Assembly: GCF_018991925.1 (NCBI RefSeq)
Contig: NW_024722158.1
Location: forward strand, 4,611,275-4,675,274
DNA length: 64,000 nt
From: Homarus americanus
Taxonomy: Eukaryota > Arthropoda > Malacostraca > Decapoda > Nephropidae
Reading direction: 5' to 3'
The notes below the pieces were generated by a model. It worked only from the letters and a program-made list of their open reading frames with translations. It was not told the origin of the DNA and did no database searches. The position numbers and the translations under genes were made by a program. Of this stretch, positions 13,301-24,312 are shown in pieces (positions within the stretch are counted from its first letter, which is position 1; every line of letters starts with the position of its first letter).

Positions 13301-16300
13301 CCAACGGCACCATAATTACGGTAAATAATTTATTTCTTCGAGTGAAATTACTGCCATATGATCAGTGTTTTTACCCCGTTATTTCCCTCTTCCTTCATAC
13401 ACTGCTCACTAACAAGTAATTTATGGTTAAAGGATGAGCTAAAAAGAAGAAAAAAAATTACAATGTTGTCATTTGGATTTTATTATTCATAATCATCCGA
13501 AGAACAATTTTGGAAAATATGAACAAAATATCTAAATGCGCTCGGGAGCTAACTGTATGCTCCACCTTTACCCATATTTTTATTTGCTTAAATTTTTTGT
13601 CTTGAAATTTAATCTACTGTACATACATCAGCAACATTCATGTATGCCATTTCAATTGTTTAATTAACAAATATGTCATAATTTTATACACACAAATTCT
13701 GTAGATAAGGAAGTAATAGTACTTGTGGCAGGACTGGTGATGTTGTTTTTTCAATGTCTTATTTTTTTATTTTTCTAACTACAAACTGGGAGTCATGTGT
13801 AAGCTCTGCAGTGATTAAAATATCCTTGGCAGAGGTGGTATATATAGGCACAATCCAGACACAGCATCTTCCTGTTGCTTCCCTCATGATCCAGGCTGGG
13901 AAACATGTGCTGTGTGAGAAGCCCCTGTGTATGAATGTGAAGGAGGTAAAACAGCTCATTCAGCTTGCCAAGGAGAAGAAGGTCTTCCTTATGGAAGTAA
14001 GTTATTTCAATATTTTTATTAACTTCATCACTTACTGTACTCTGTAAGTGATGTTTGTTGTAGAAAGTGGCAAGCCCTACAGTGCTTATACTGTACAATA
14101 TATGTGAAACCATTGGGCCTTGTTTAGGGACAATAATTTACAGTGATGAGTCTGAAAAACCTAATTGAAATACTGTATTGTACATATAAAAGGTTACCTA
14201 ATGAAGGTCTAAAAGCTAAGCTACCATCAGACTTTTGATAGATGGATGTGAAAATGAATTTGTTGACAAACTAATTAAGATTGCCAATATTGTATTATAA
14301 CTGTAGTACATGTATTGTGGACAGTGTTAACACTGCTGTGTAAAGGTCTTTGTATTGTGGATCCAGGGTTCTTATAAAACTCTAGAAACTTTTGAAATTT
14401 GGACCCACTGCAGTGTGCAAGTACAATATAAGTATGGAGGGCCTGGCTCTGAACTTGAGTAAAATTTTATTGAGGCAGCTTTAGATATATTTCTGATGAA
14501 ATTTGTCAAGGTAAGACTTGAAGTAAGTGTGATACTTAAAATCTCCATGCTGTGTGACGATAGGAAGATGGTGCAGTATTGTTAAAAGAGATGACGTGTA
14601 TGATATTGGGCTTGTACAGTACAGTATATACAGGTATTTTTAGCAGCGTTAAGAGAAACCAAGTTGTATGCATGCCACTCAGCTATGCATGCAAGGTAGA
14701 AATGAGGAAGTCTTGTCTGGCATGAAAAAGCAACATTGTGTAAAAATGAGAGTGCATTGTATAAGTTTTTGTGTCTGATAAATGTTTTATAGAATAAACA
14801 TTAGAAATTATGAATATCAGACACAGGCTGAAAAGGATGCTGATGCAGTTCAGTTTAGTATGAAAAAGAATTTATTCTAAGAAAATTTTTGGAGATTTAG
14901 AAGTAAAAAGTTATTAGTGTACAGTTAGTTATTTTAATAGGTAGCTTATAAACACTAAAGGGCTTCTTTCATTACAGGCAGTGTGGTCGAGGTTTTTCCC
15001 CGTTTACCAGGAATTGACCCGAAGGATCCAGTCTGGAGAGATTGGAGATGTAGTGCAGGTCATCTGCTCCTTTGGAAAGTCTATTGAAGACGTAACAAGG
15101 ATGGTGTAAGTTTGGTTGAGGTCTCTTGATAATCATGTTGTACTGTATGTTGGTCTTACTTGTATAGATGTATTGTACAGTACGGTATAGAATTACTGTG
15201 CCTCCAGCCATGGTTACACAGATATACTTTCTTTCACATTTAAAATTCTTGTGCTGTGTTTTAGCACACTGGTAGCCAATCATTTCTCTGGCAACCAATA
15301 CTTGCTAACAGTGTGTAACAAAGACATGACTGACTGCCCAAGTGGCTAACAGACCAATCAGTGGTGGAGAGGGTAAAGCTGGGATCGGTTGGCAGCAGCA
15401 GCCACACCACTCATGGTCTGCTCATTAACCGAGTCACTTATCATTCTAATGTTTTTATACTTTATTGATAAAGATACAAACACCATTTTTTTTTTAAAAA
15501 TTGAATGGAATTAATTAAAAATGTCATACAATATACAGTATAAATTGTATGTAAAATGAATGTTTATATGACAATTTTTGGTAAAAATTATTTTTGAGGT
15601 TATTACATTTTTCTATGCCATCAATAATTTTATTATAATACAGTACAGTATAAGCAGAACTAAAGTATGATAAATCAGTCTAATAAAACTTACAAACCTA
15701 TTCTGATTGTTCCAGCTCTCATGTGTATGTTCTCAGGCCTCTCATGCATGATCACGTGTCAAAATACAAAACAAACACTGTGTTGTATATTGTTTATACA
15801 ACAAATAAATGCATATGAAAACCTTGTTGGGTATAAAGACTTCAGGTACAGTACATACATTATTTGTGTTGATTAGTGGGAGGGAGTTAAGGCCAAGAGC
15901 GCAGCATCAAGGGGGACCGCTCTATTATGCTGAATACTGTATATTGTAGGGTCTCTTGATAGTTTTAAGCATATGATGAAATAAGTGGTGCTAAGTCGTA
16001 TGTTGAGTTAAGATAGGTTTAGCATTTTATCTATGATCATTATGTATTAAACTCATAACCCTTATACCTATTGATTCATGCATGACCCCTTCACCATTAA
16101 TTTGCCAAGTGTTTACCCTTAAAGAAACTCAACAGTCCTGACCGTTATGATTAACTGAATTCCTTGATGAATATATATACAGTAGTTCAACTTGTAGGCA
16201 TGTAAGTGACCAGAGACTTGTGTAACTCTGATAGGAGGAGGGAGACTGGTGGAGGGGCCACACTGGACCTTGGGCTATACACAGTGCAGTTTACCACTCT

Positions 16301-18399
16301 GGTTATGGGTGGAGACAAGCCACAAAAAGTACTTGCTTGTGGACATTTGAATGACAATGTAAGTACAGTATTGGTTTTTATTTATTTATTTTATTTACAT
16401 TTTCCAAAGTTCAATATACATGTACAGTAGTAAAAGCTCATGTATAATATACATATTACCATTAACTGGCAGTGCAAGTTTTATGGAATGAAAGTGACTG
16501 GATGATGGTGAAGTTGAATTTGGCTACCAGTATTTTGAAAATTGGTATTAGATTTATTTTCCTTGAATTTTATATTCACTTGTTTGAAGACTGTTGGGAA
16601 GGCGAATGATAATAATAATTTTTGATATGAAGGTACTGTAGTGATTATAAGGTTATTGAAATTAGTCACAAGAAACAAATCATGGAATGTGTTTTAAGTT
16701 AAGAGAGTTCTGTACTTATTTTTGTTTTTACCTCTTCTCATGCACCAAAATTTAGTTGTCTGCTTTGGTTAGGTAGGTTGAGGGGATTTAAATATATTTG
16801 TAATAAGTTTCACAACAATGGCCTTTTAAGTTTGCAGTGCAGACATGATACAGTACATGATTGTTTCTGAATATGATTTTAAACTTTTCATGTTTATGAC
16901 AAATTTGTGTTATAATGATGATAATAATTGTTGTAAATACCTGTAATTACATTTTCAGTAAATATTACTATAATTTCTTTTATCAGGGCGTGGATGAGAC
17001 GATAAGTACCTCTCTGGTGTACTCTGGGAGGAGAGTAGCTTCTCTGAGTAGCACCATTAGAGGAGATTTGCCCTCAGAGGGATTTGTTATTGGCACCAAG
17101 GGTACAATCAAGGTTAGTAAGTATCAGCATCTTTGTTGTAACCAATAAGAAAAGTTACAGATCTTACTAGCCGTTTGGACGGTTGGTCTATCCAATGTTA
17201 TTGTTATTGGGACAGTGTTGGTTATGAATGTAAATAAGATAGGAAGAATACCCGGTTTATGAGAGAAGGAATTACACAGACCTAATAGCACTTATTTACA
17301 TTTATAGTTGAGAAAATTTTTGTCTTGCTATACCTCAAGAATCAAATGGGAAAGGGTCAGTTTTTACCAAGCATTGTAAAATTTTTATGCTGTCACAATT
17401 ATCTAGTTTTTTGTGCTATTTTGATTGACCTCTTTTTATGTCATAAGTAAATTGAGTTCCTTTTACCTGAGTAACATAAGTGGAAGCATCAGGGAGCCCC
17501 AAATTAAGTACTGTAACAGTACTGTACATAGATAATCTCCAGTTATAAAATACAAAAATATCCAAAACTTATATGCCCTCACATTAAAAAATCTTGCCAA
17601 AATGGTATTCTATTTTCTGTATACCTGTACTGCTCTCACCATTTCATCAGTTTACTATTTTGAAATTTATATATTTGGCTCTGTTCTCTCCTTTGTTTCT
17701 GTGGTGTTTGCCCAAGGCAGTGTGTTGGTGTAAAGAGAAACCATGTTACACTTATAATTATGCAGGAAATTAAAACTCTACAAAAATTAAATGTGGCTGA
17801 GTTGGTGTCTTAACTTGAGGAAGTGTTAATGTGTTGGTAACATGACCATATACCTGTACATACTGCACTGTACATTATTAAGAAGCACTGTGAACCATAG
17901 AACCATGTACAGTACAACGCTAGATCAACCAACAATCAAAGTGTACCTCAGTCTTTGCAATTCTCTTGTTTCAGGTTAATTATCCCATGTGGGCTCCAGA
18001 AAGTTTGGAATCCTCCTCCGGGAAGTATGAGTCACTGTTACCCAAGACAGGCCATATTTTCAACTTTGAGAACAGTCAGGGACTTATGTATGAAGCAGTT
18101 GAGGTTCGGCGCTGCCTAAATGAAGGTCAGTATAAAAAGAATTGTACTAAATTGATATCCAAGAAAATTTTGGTTGATATAGAATACAACAAATTATCTA
18201 CTCTTTGTAAGACGAATAAAGAGAAGGATCAAAAGTGAATGTAAAAAAAAAAAATTCTAAAGTACAGTAATGATTTCTATGTGTTGTGACAGGTTTACTG
18301 GAGAGCCCTGTGATGACCCACAAGGAGTCTCTTACCAATGCTGAGGTTATGGAGAAGATGAGAACCCAGGTTGGAGTTAAATTTGATCAGGATGACTAG
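10304..18399 (+). CDS. DHDH: Trans-1,2-dihydrobenzene-1,2-diol dehydrogenase / D-xylose 1-dehydrogenase (NADP+), complete
   Basis: A GFO/IDH/MocA-family NADP-dependent oxidoreductase that oxidises trans-dihydrodiols of aromatic hydrocarbons and D-xylose in the cytosol. Inferred exons: 10304-10505, 13833-13996, 14978-15105, 16235-16358, 16987-17112, 17975-18125, 18293-18399 (TAG). They sum to 1002 nt, i.e. 333 aa, which matches the usual size of about 334 aa, and every junction keeps phase. The start [14 protein letters not shown] places the Rossmann dinucleotide loop at residues 6-14. EKPL (Lys97) is the family's catalytic-lysine motif. His79, Trp125, Asp176 and Tyr180 fall at the positions I recall for the mammalian enzyme (His79 and Tyr180 studied by mutagenesis). 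[15 protein letters not shown] is the C-domain signature. The ATG context (CCAAAATGG) is good. It appears intact and functional. Confidence 0.93.
10617..11267. mobile_element. MITE with ~145-bp terminal inverted repeats (intron 1 of DHDH)
   Basis: The left arm (about 10617-10760) and right arm (about 11122-11267) are near-identical inverted copies. Both contain GTGTAGAAGAGTGACCACCA or a close variant, the ATATCATGATATTA palindrome and the AATGCATAGAACCTAATTAT stretch. A second, nested inverted pair sits inside (AGGTTCTATGCATT at about 10786-10799 and a decayed copy near 11062-11100), so each half is itself a partial hairpin. There is no coding capacity. Ends read GG(T/C)AAA(G/A)GTGTAG; a clear target-site duplication could not be identified, so the superfamily is left open. 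Confidence 0.85.
11750..12269. repeat. Pair of imperfect ~57-bp direct repeats
   Basis: 11750-11806 and 12213-12269 share an AATGT(C/T)TC(C/G)GTAGTT start, ACTTT(G/C)GGGG(T)GCAC(C)ATG and GTCCGAAAGTA, and end in ATACC. They are about 0.46 kb apart and may be terminal or internal repeats of an old element. Confidence 0.55.
11995..12100. promoter_or_regulatory. Promoter-like motif cluster inside DHDH intron 1
   Basis: Within about 100 bp there are two inverted CCAAT boxes (ATTGGTC near 12000 and 12040), a perfect CRE-type palindrome TGACGTCA near 12055, and a CATGCGTGATGCGCC stretch resembling an NRF1 half-site pair. A further ATTGG and a CACATG E-box follow near 12560-12580. This could be an alternative or antisense promoter or an enhancer. 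No matching transcript start is visible. Confidence 0.3.
13003..13151. repeat. Inverted repeat, 18-bp perfect arms with ~113-bp loop
   Basis: AGATGTTGTTTGGATGAT at 13003-13020 is matched exactly in reverse complement at 13134-13151, with A/T-rich flanks that partly extend the pairing. It may be the remains of a small foldback element in intron 1 of DHDH. Confidence 0.75.
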
Positions 18400-19095
18400 G
18401 TGATGCAACTTTATCATTGTAGCTAAAGATTACAGCAATGTGTCATTTCAACTTTCAAAATATTTTCTGTATATTTTGTTTTAGAAGCTGAATCACCAGT
18501 TGTGTTATTGTACAGTTACTTCATTGCAGCTAGAGAACCCACTGTCATCTAAGTACAGTACAGTGGTTAGAGATAACAAGAGTCATTATTGTGGAAGGTT
18601 GAAAAGCACTTGTCCTTCAGTATAGCTATTTGTTATTGTGGCATCTTTACAAACCAACCATAACTTAGCATGGCATTTAAGGAGTCAGTTGGCTAACTAT
18701 ATAATGACTGTAGCTGGTGAACCACCATGTGTGTCAATTGTATGCTTAGTCTAAGATGCATTTCAGCAGCACCCATAGAAGTAAACTGCTTGCTTCAGAA
18801 TCTGTAAGTCATATATGGATTATGTTAAAATACTTTCAGAAGTCAGATGCTTATGCTTTATTTTTCTACTTTTATTTTCTGTGTAGAAATAGGGTACAGT
18901 ACAGTAGTGGTAATGAAATTATTCTCTGAAAAACTTGGCTCATGTACAGTATCTGTTATTAGAACTGTCATAAACACACACTGCTTTGAATTTATAGCGT
19001 ACAGTATTGTCTTTTGTTCCTTATTTTTGGTTTATAAATGCCAACGAAGGAAGAACACTTTGTATTTTTGTCAGAAAATGGTATGGCATCATTGA

Positions 19096-19101
19096 AATAA
19101 A
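19096..19101 (+). terminator. Polyadenylation signal of the DHDH gene
   Basis: AATAAA about 700 nt after the DHDH stop codon, followed by a T/G-rich stretch (GTTGATATC..GTTGTTGC), which fits a cleavage site near 19115-19130. It is the first clear canonical signal after the stop. Confidence 0.55.
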
Positions 19102-19129
19102 GTTGATATCAATAACAGTTGTTGCAAGT

Positions 19130-22100
19130 TAATTGTTTCATGAGGTTCAATGCAATTTCATGAAACTGTGAAGCATTACATAATGGAAGGTCACACAAGT
19201 ACATTTTATGTTATGTATGTGTAATAATATGTAATAATATATTGTACTGTCAGGATCAAAAGTTCACTCCCTCCCAAACGAAGCACAACTGCACCCAGGG
19301 TAAGTCAGTTCAGCGATTCATTTCCTTGACTTGGTTTCACGTGTCCGTGACTATACAAGTAAATGTTGAGAAGGAATCAGTTTATGCTGTTTGTTTGTAA
19401 ACTCTTGGCTGATGCTAAAGATACAGAGTGTTTGAAGAAGCCCAGAACTGAGGTATGGTATATATTGTGTAGGATATATACTGTATCTGGGTTTAAGAGT
19501 TTGTGTTATTATATACATTAGAGTTTCTTGCTGAGTAGATCAGTTAAAAAGAAAAAAATATATAGATAAAACAAAATTGAAGTGTGAAATGCTAATGGAA
19601 ATATTTATGACATGTGTGAACACCTTTGACACCCCAGCACAGACTGGTTTGTTCAGTAGGGTGGGCGGACATTTCGTCACTGATCTGTAGAATACAATGA
19701 TGTAATTATTAAGTTTAGATGATAATATCTTTATTTTGGTTAGGTCTGGTAAATTTATGTAGAATCGGTGACAAAATGTCCTAGAACCGTCCAGGGGTTA
19801 GCTATCTGCATTCTTGAGGCTGTCTTTCTTTTCAGCATTACCTTCCAGAGAGTCTTTACATTGTCATTCCACAGTACATACAGTTAAGGGTACAAAAGAT
19901 GTTTATCGTGCAGCGACGTGACAAACAGGTTAACAATGTGGGTCCCAGCGAGTGGTGGCATGGTAGGTAATTATTAGTTTTTCTGCATTTGGTAAATAGG
20001 TGTTGTATTTGTTACAGTGTGTAGTATAGTCTAATTCATGTTTGAGAAACTGACATCGGATAAGGTTCGACTATAAATTTATTACTAATTAGCTAACTCT
20101 ACTGTTTTGTTTGTTGTAGACCTGTAGTACTGTATATAAGCATACTGCACAGAGAGAGAGAGAAATTGAGCAATACAGAAACAATTAGAGAGAGAGAAAG
20201 AAATTGAATAATGGAAAAAGAATTAGAGAAAAAAAAGAGAATGAAATAATGAAAATAAGAGTGAGAGAGAATAAGCAATAGGGCGAGTCCTAGGTTTGAT
20301 ATGGTATCACTGGCCTTGAGTGAGTGTTAGAGGAGAGGAAGTAGGTGATAACACGGTGGCATTTCCATGGTTCGTGAGCTGTGATTACTGTATAGTGTAG
20401 ATGCTCGGTTGCTGGTGACTTGCAGCCAAAGTTCTCACCTATCATACTAATCTTCATCTCCCCTGTCTGTTGACGTCTTCTATGAGGTACTGTGTCATAG
20501 CTGTGTGGAAGAAGCTTATGCCAGAATGTCCTAGGATGGTCAATAGTTTATTAGTGAGAGATATTGGTATCTGTGTGTTCTCAGGATCCTGTTGCTTTAC
20601 TGTTTTGTCATTATCCCGGGCTCATTAGATTCTTGGGAAACTGCAGTTTATGTTAATTGGCAATGAGTCCAGTATAATATAAATTGTCAATTTACAAGAT
20701 GAAAGGATCAAATAGAGATATCATTATCCCTTTCAGTAATTAGTGTTGACAAAATGATTTCATGCAGTCTTAGGTGTAATATTATGATAATTTAGGGACA
20801 GATATTTCACACACAACTGAAAGATAGAGGTTACTTGAGTAAACAAAAATGGTGGTGTCAACTGATTATTGCACCATAAGAAATGAAGTCTTGAGGTGAA
20901 TGAATTTATTTATCATTTCACCACTCATCAGCTTATTTGCAGCTCAGACAGTTGGTTTGTTCTTTGTTATTTTGTTATGACCTTTGTGTCCAGGGTTAGT
21001 ACAGGAGTAAACTGGACCACCTAGAAAAAACTGGCCAAGTTTGGTAAGGTCACACTGGCTAACACCCTTCTTACAACTGTTCTGAGCCATAAATTGAACC
21101 CAGGACACATTAGTGAGGGGTACAGTATACGCTCTACTACTGAGCCACCAACACACACAGTACTGTACAGTACAGGTGTTCCCTAATTTACAGAGAGGTC
21201 TGTTCTTGAAAAACTTTTGTTAATCAATTCTTTTGTCAAATCAAAGCACATTTTACCATGGACACCTGAAAAAAAAAGAAGCTTCACCCAAACATCATAA
21301 ATGCAACAAATCTTTTGTAATGAAAAAGTTTGATGTACACAATGATTATAAGCCAACAATAAACCCTGTACAGTATGTGACATACAAGCAGTACTGTACT
21401 GTACTGTAATAATTTTATAACTGTACAGTACGGTACTTATAAGAAACTGGATGAGGTTTGAAACAAAGTGAACAGTACAGAACATTAATTAAATTTCTAC
21501 AATACAGTAATAATACAGTACAGTAGTACAGTACTAAACATCCATTATTGTTTCATTATTTACAAAATGTTTGGTATCTACAAGAGTAAAGTTGGACTTG
21601 CAAACAATAAGTGTACATATGTAAAGGCATTGTCACATGATTGCTTTTATGATAAATTAATTTGGAGCAAGAAAATACGATCAATTTCTTCAAAATATGG
21701 TCACACTGGTGGTTCTTGCTCCAGCTTCTACGGCAAGAAAACAAAAACCAAATGCTGGCGTGTGAGTAGATGAAAGACGGAGCTGCTTTTCTCATCTTGT
21801 TGGACTATGAAAGCTGCTGTAGGGAGGGTTGCATGTGTCTGGACTGAACGGTTGCACCTGTGTGTGTTTTGTAAATAGACACGTTACATTAGTACCCAAA
21901 TTATAAACTCATTATGTGTTAAAAAAAGTTGTTAGTGCATTTAATACATAATAATGTTATAAACCTGTGTTATATATGTACTATGGTATATTTAAATTCT
22001 GTACTGTACTTGATAAATAAGCTTCTTGTCATTAAATATAGCAATAGCCGACAGCCTTGTTTTGATCTGGGAATCTTGCTCGAAATCATCAAGAGTTGAC

Positions 22101-24312
22101 AATCATGATGGTACAATAAAATTGCTCTATAAACTTGGTCAAATTTCTGGAGAATTAATAATACAAGCTCTCTGACCGCAGCTTAAGGCAGTGTGGTGGT
22201 AGCGGCTGAAATAACTAGTAACTGTGTTGCATTTTTCCACCTCAGTTTCTTTGTTTATACAGTATTAGTCTGCTAAATGTCAATGTCTGCTACATATTGA
22301 CCATCAAATTATGACTCATGAGTTTGTTTACTGTCTCACCTGCATCCAGTTGTTACACTATTTCTACTGTAGTTCCCTGTTCATTGCAATTGTAACTTTC
22401 TTCTTGTGAATAGAAAATTATTTACTGGTTGATGATAAGGCATCCGTTGATTGTTTTTTGGATATTATGGGTAACAGAGGTAAATTTTTGTCAGTGACTG
22501 GAGTACAGAACAGTACAGTGGTGTGACAAAGCTCAGGTTTAAACACAATAGACGATTGGCATAAAATTCAAATACAGATACTGTACTGTACTGTACTGTA
22601 CAGGTATTTAATTAAAAAATATATATATTTTTTTCTCCCAAGAGAAAAGGTACAGTACAGTATTTCATTAGAATGGGATTTTGCTATATTCACCAAAATA
22701 TACTAAAATGATTATGCAAGCAAAAATGGACCCATTGAAGGGTATATAGTGATTAAATATAAAGCCACAAACAAGACAAGATAAGATAAGATAAGAGTGT
22801 GCCCGCTGATCATACATTATTGTAGGTATTAGTGTGTGTGATGCAGTGGATGATAGTCACTTAAGAGAGCACTGGTAAGTTTGTTGTATTTTCAATTATG
22901 GATTTTGTATGGGATGGTGGGGTGCTAATTTAGATACTGTATTTGATCATTTGCAGAGTAGAGAATATGATGCTTTATAGCCTAAGAAAAATTTCAGACA
23001 CAAAGGGGACGAGAACAGTGGAAAAGGTGGAATACATTACTGTATTCTATATCTAAAAACTGGCTAATGTACATCACGGTTCCTTAAGTTTTAAAACTAT
23101 AAAGGTAACCAAATGTTCATGTTATTCTGGTTGCTACATTATTGGAGAATTCATTTTCATTTCTGGTCATTTTGCTTTTTATGAACTTTAGTTTGTCTGA
23201 TCAAAATTATTGTGTAAAGATATTCCATTATCTGTAACTTTTACCAGTACAGGGGATATTGTAAAACTTAACCCCTTCACTACTGGGATGCCACTTTTGG
23301 TATTTTATTTGGCTAACATCAGACAATTTTATTTAGCTCAGAGGGGAACCCATAGGGTCAATAATGGGCTCTGTAAAATGTTGTGCATGTTTTATAAAAA
23401 TTAATAGTGTTTTACCGCTTGCAGGTGATTGGATGATGCTGTTGATGATAGTCTCAGAAAATGCATTGCCAATACAGTACCAACCATAACAAGGTCACCC
23501 ACTCCTGCGACTGACTTGTTAGAAGTTACCACAAGCTTATATTATCTAAATATGATCATGGAGAAGTATCAGTTCAGATAATTATGGGAAACAAGTACTG
23601 TATAACTCTTGGTAACTCAAGGGACCATTGTTAGTCTCTGTTGGTCATCATTGATATGATTATAGAGTGACAACAGTTGAGGCTTACGAAATGAATTAGT
23701 TACTTACGGGTCCATCGTGGATAAGTGACCATTTGGGGGCTTGTGAAACACAGTAAGAGCTTTTCCTACAGTGAACTTATGACTTGGTGTGTGTTTGTTT
23801 GTCAATTATCTCTGAAGTTGCCTTATCAAGAAGCTTTTAGTTATCTCATGTGGCACTTACTGGTTTATCTTCAACCTTTTAGTAATTCTTGAATTGAGTT
23901 TTTATACATTATTTTTAATTATATTGAGAGCCTTAATAGCATACAGTACAGGTATACAAAATAAGGGGTAAATATTTTTTATAATGTATATAATGGTAAT
24001 TATAAAAAGGCAGGTGTAACGTGTTGAATTTACTGAATATTGACAAATTTATGTCAGATTTACTCTACATTTGAAGTAATGTAATGTATGAGAAAATTGA
24101 CCACTTTATGTGAGAAGCTTTACACCATATCTGAAGGGTAATACTACATGTAAAAGACTGCAGGAAACATTGAGACTTGAGCCGAAGTAAAGTACAGTAC
24201 TATGTAGAAAACTGCAGAGTGATGGATCACAATATGCACCCAGGGTTGCACTTCAAGGATACAATCCATCTGTTTGTTCATGATTCTGATATATGTGGAG
24301 GATCACAGCACA
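19130..24312. other. Gene-poor intergenic DNA between DHDH and the NACHT gene
   Basis: No coding exon is supported. It holds a strong isolated 5' splice site (CCCAGG/GTAAGT at about 19300) that could end a non-coding first exon of the downstream gene, an AGAGAGAA-rich tract (20150-20280), a SINE (20950-21152), and short (ACTGT)n runs (near 21396 and 22578). TACTGTAC-type motifs are abundant. Confidence 0.5.
20950..21152 (-). mobile_element. tRNA-derived SINE
   Basis: On the - strand, TGGCTCAGTAGTAGAGC (21131-21147) matches an RNA polymerase III box A. GGGTTCAATTTA (21091-21102), about 30 nt further on, matches a diverged box B. The tail runs on for about 130 nt of unrelated sequence into an A-rich region (ACAAAATAACAAAG..). 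The internal promoter layout is that of a tRNA gene, but the acceptor stem and cloverleaf are not conserved, so this is a SINE and not a tRNA gene. Confidence 0.6.

Larger units (their letters stand above)
11268..13832. other. Remainder of DHDH intron 1
   Basis: No coding exon is supported. It contains a few CCTAA runs (about 11500, 11700, 13070), an imperfect direct repeat (11750-11806 and 12213-12269), a promoter-like island near 12.0-12.1 kb, and a hairpin at 13003-13151, all listed separately. Two short ATGs in good context (12663-12667 region, GCAACATGGCAG; 13288-13296 region, TTGCCATGGAAG) run quickly to stops. Confidence 0.55.

Noticed and set aside
21090..21152. tRNA gene on the - strand
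   Set aside because: Only box A and a weak box B are present; no acceptor stem pairing or anticodon arm. Reclassified as a SINE.
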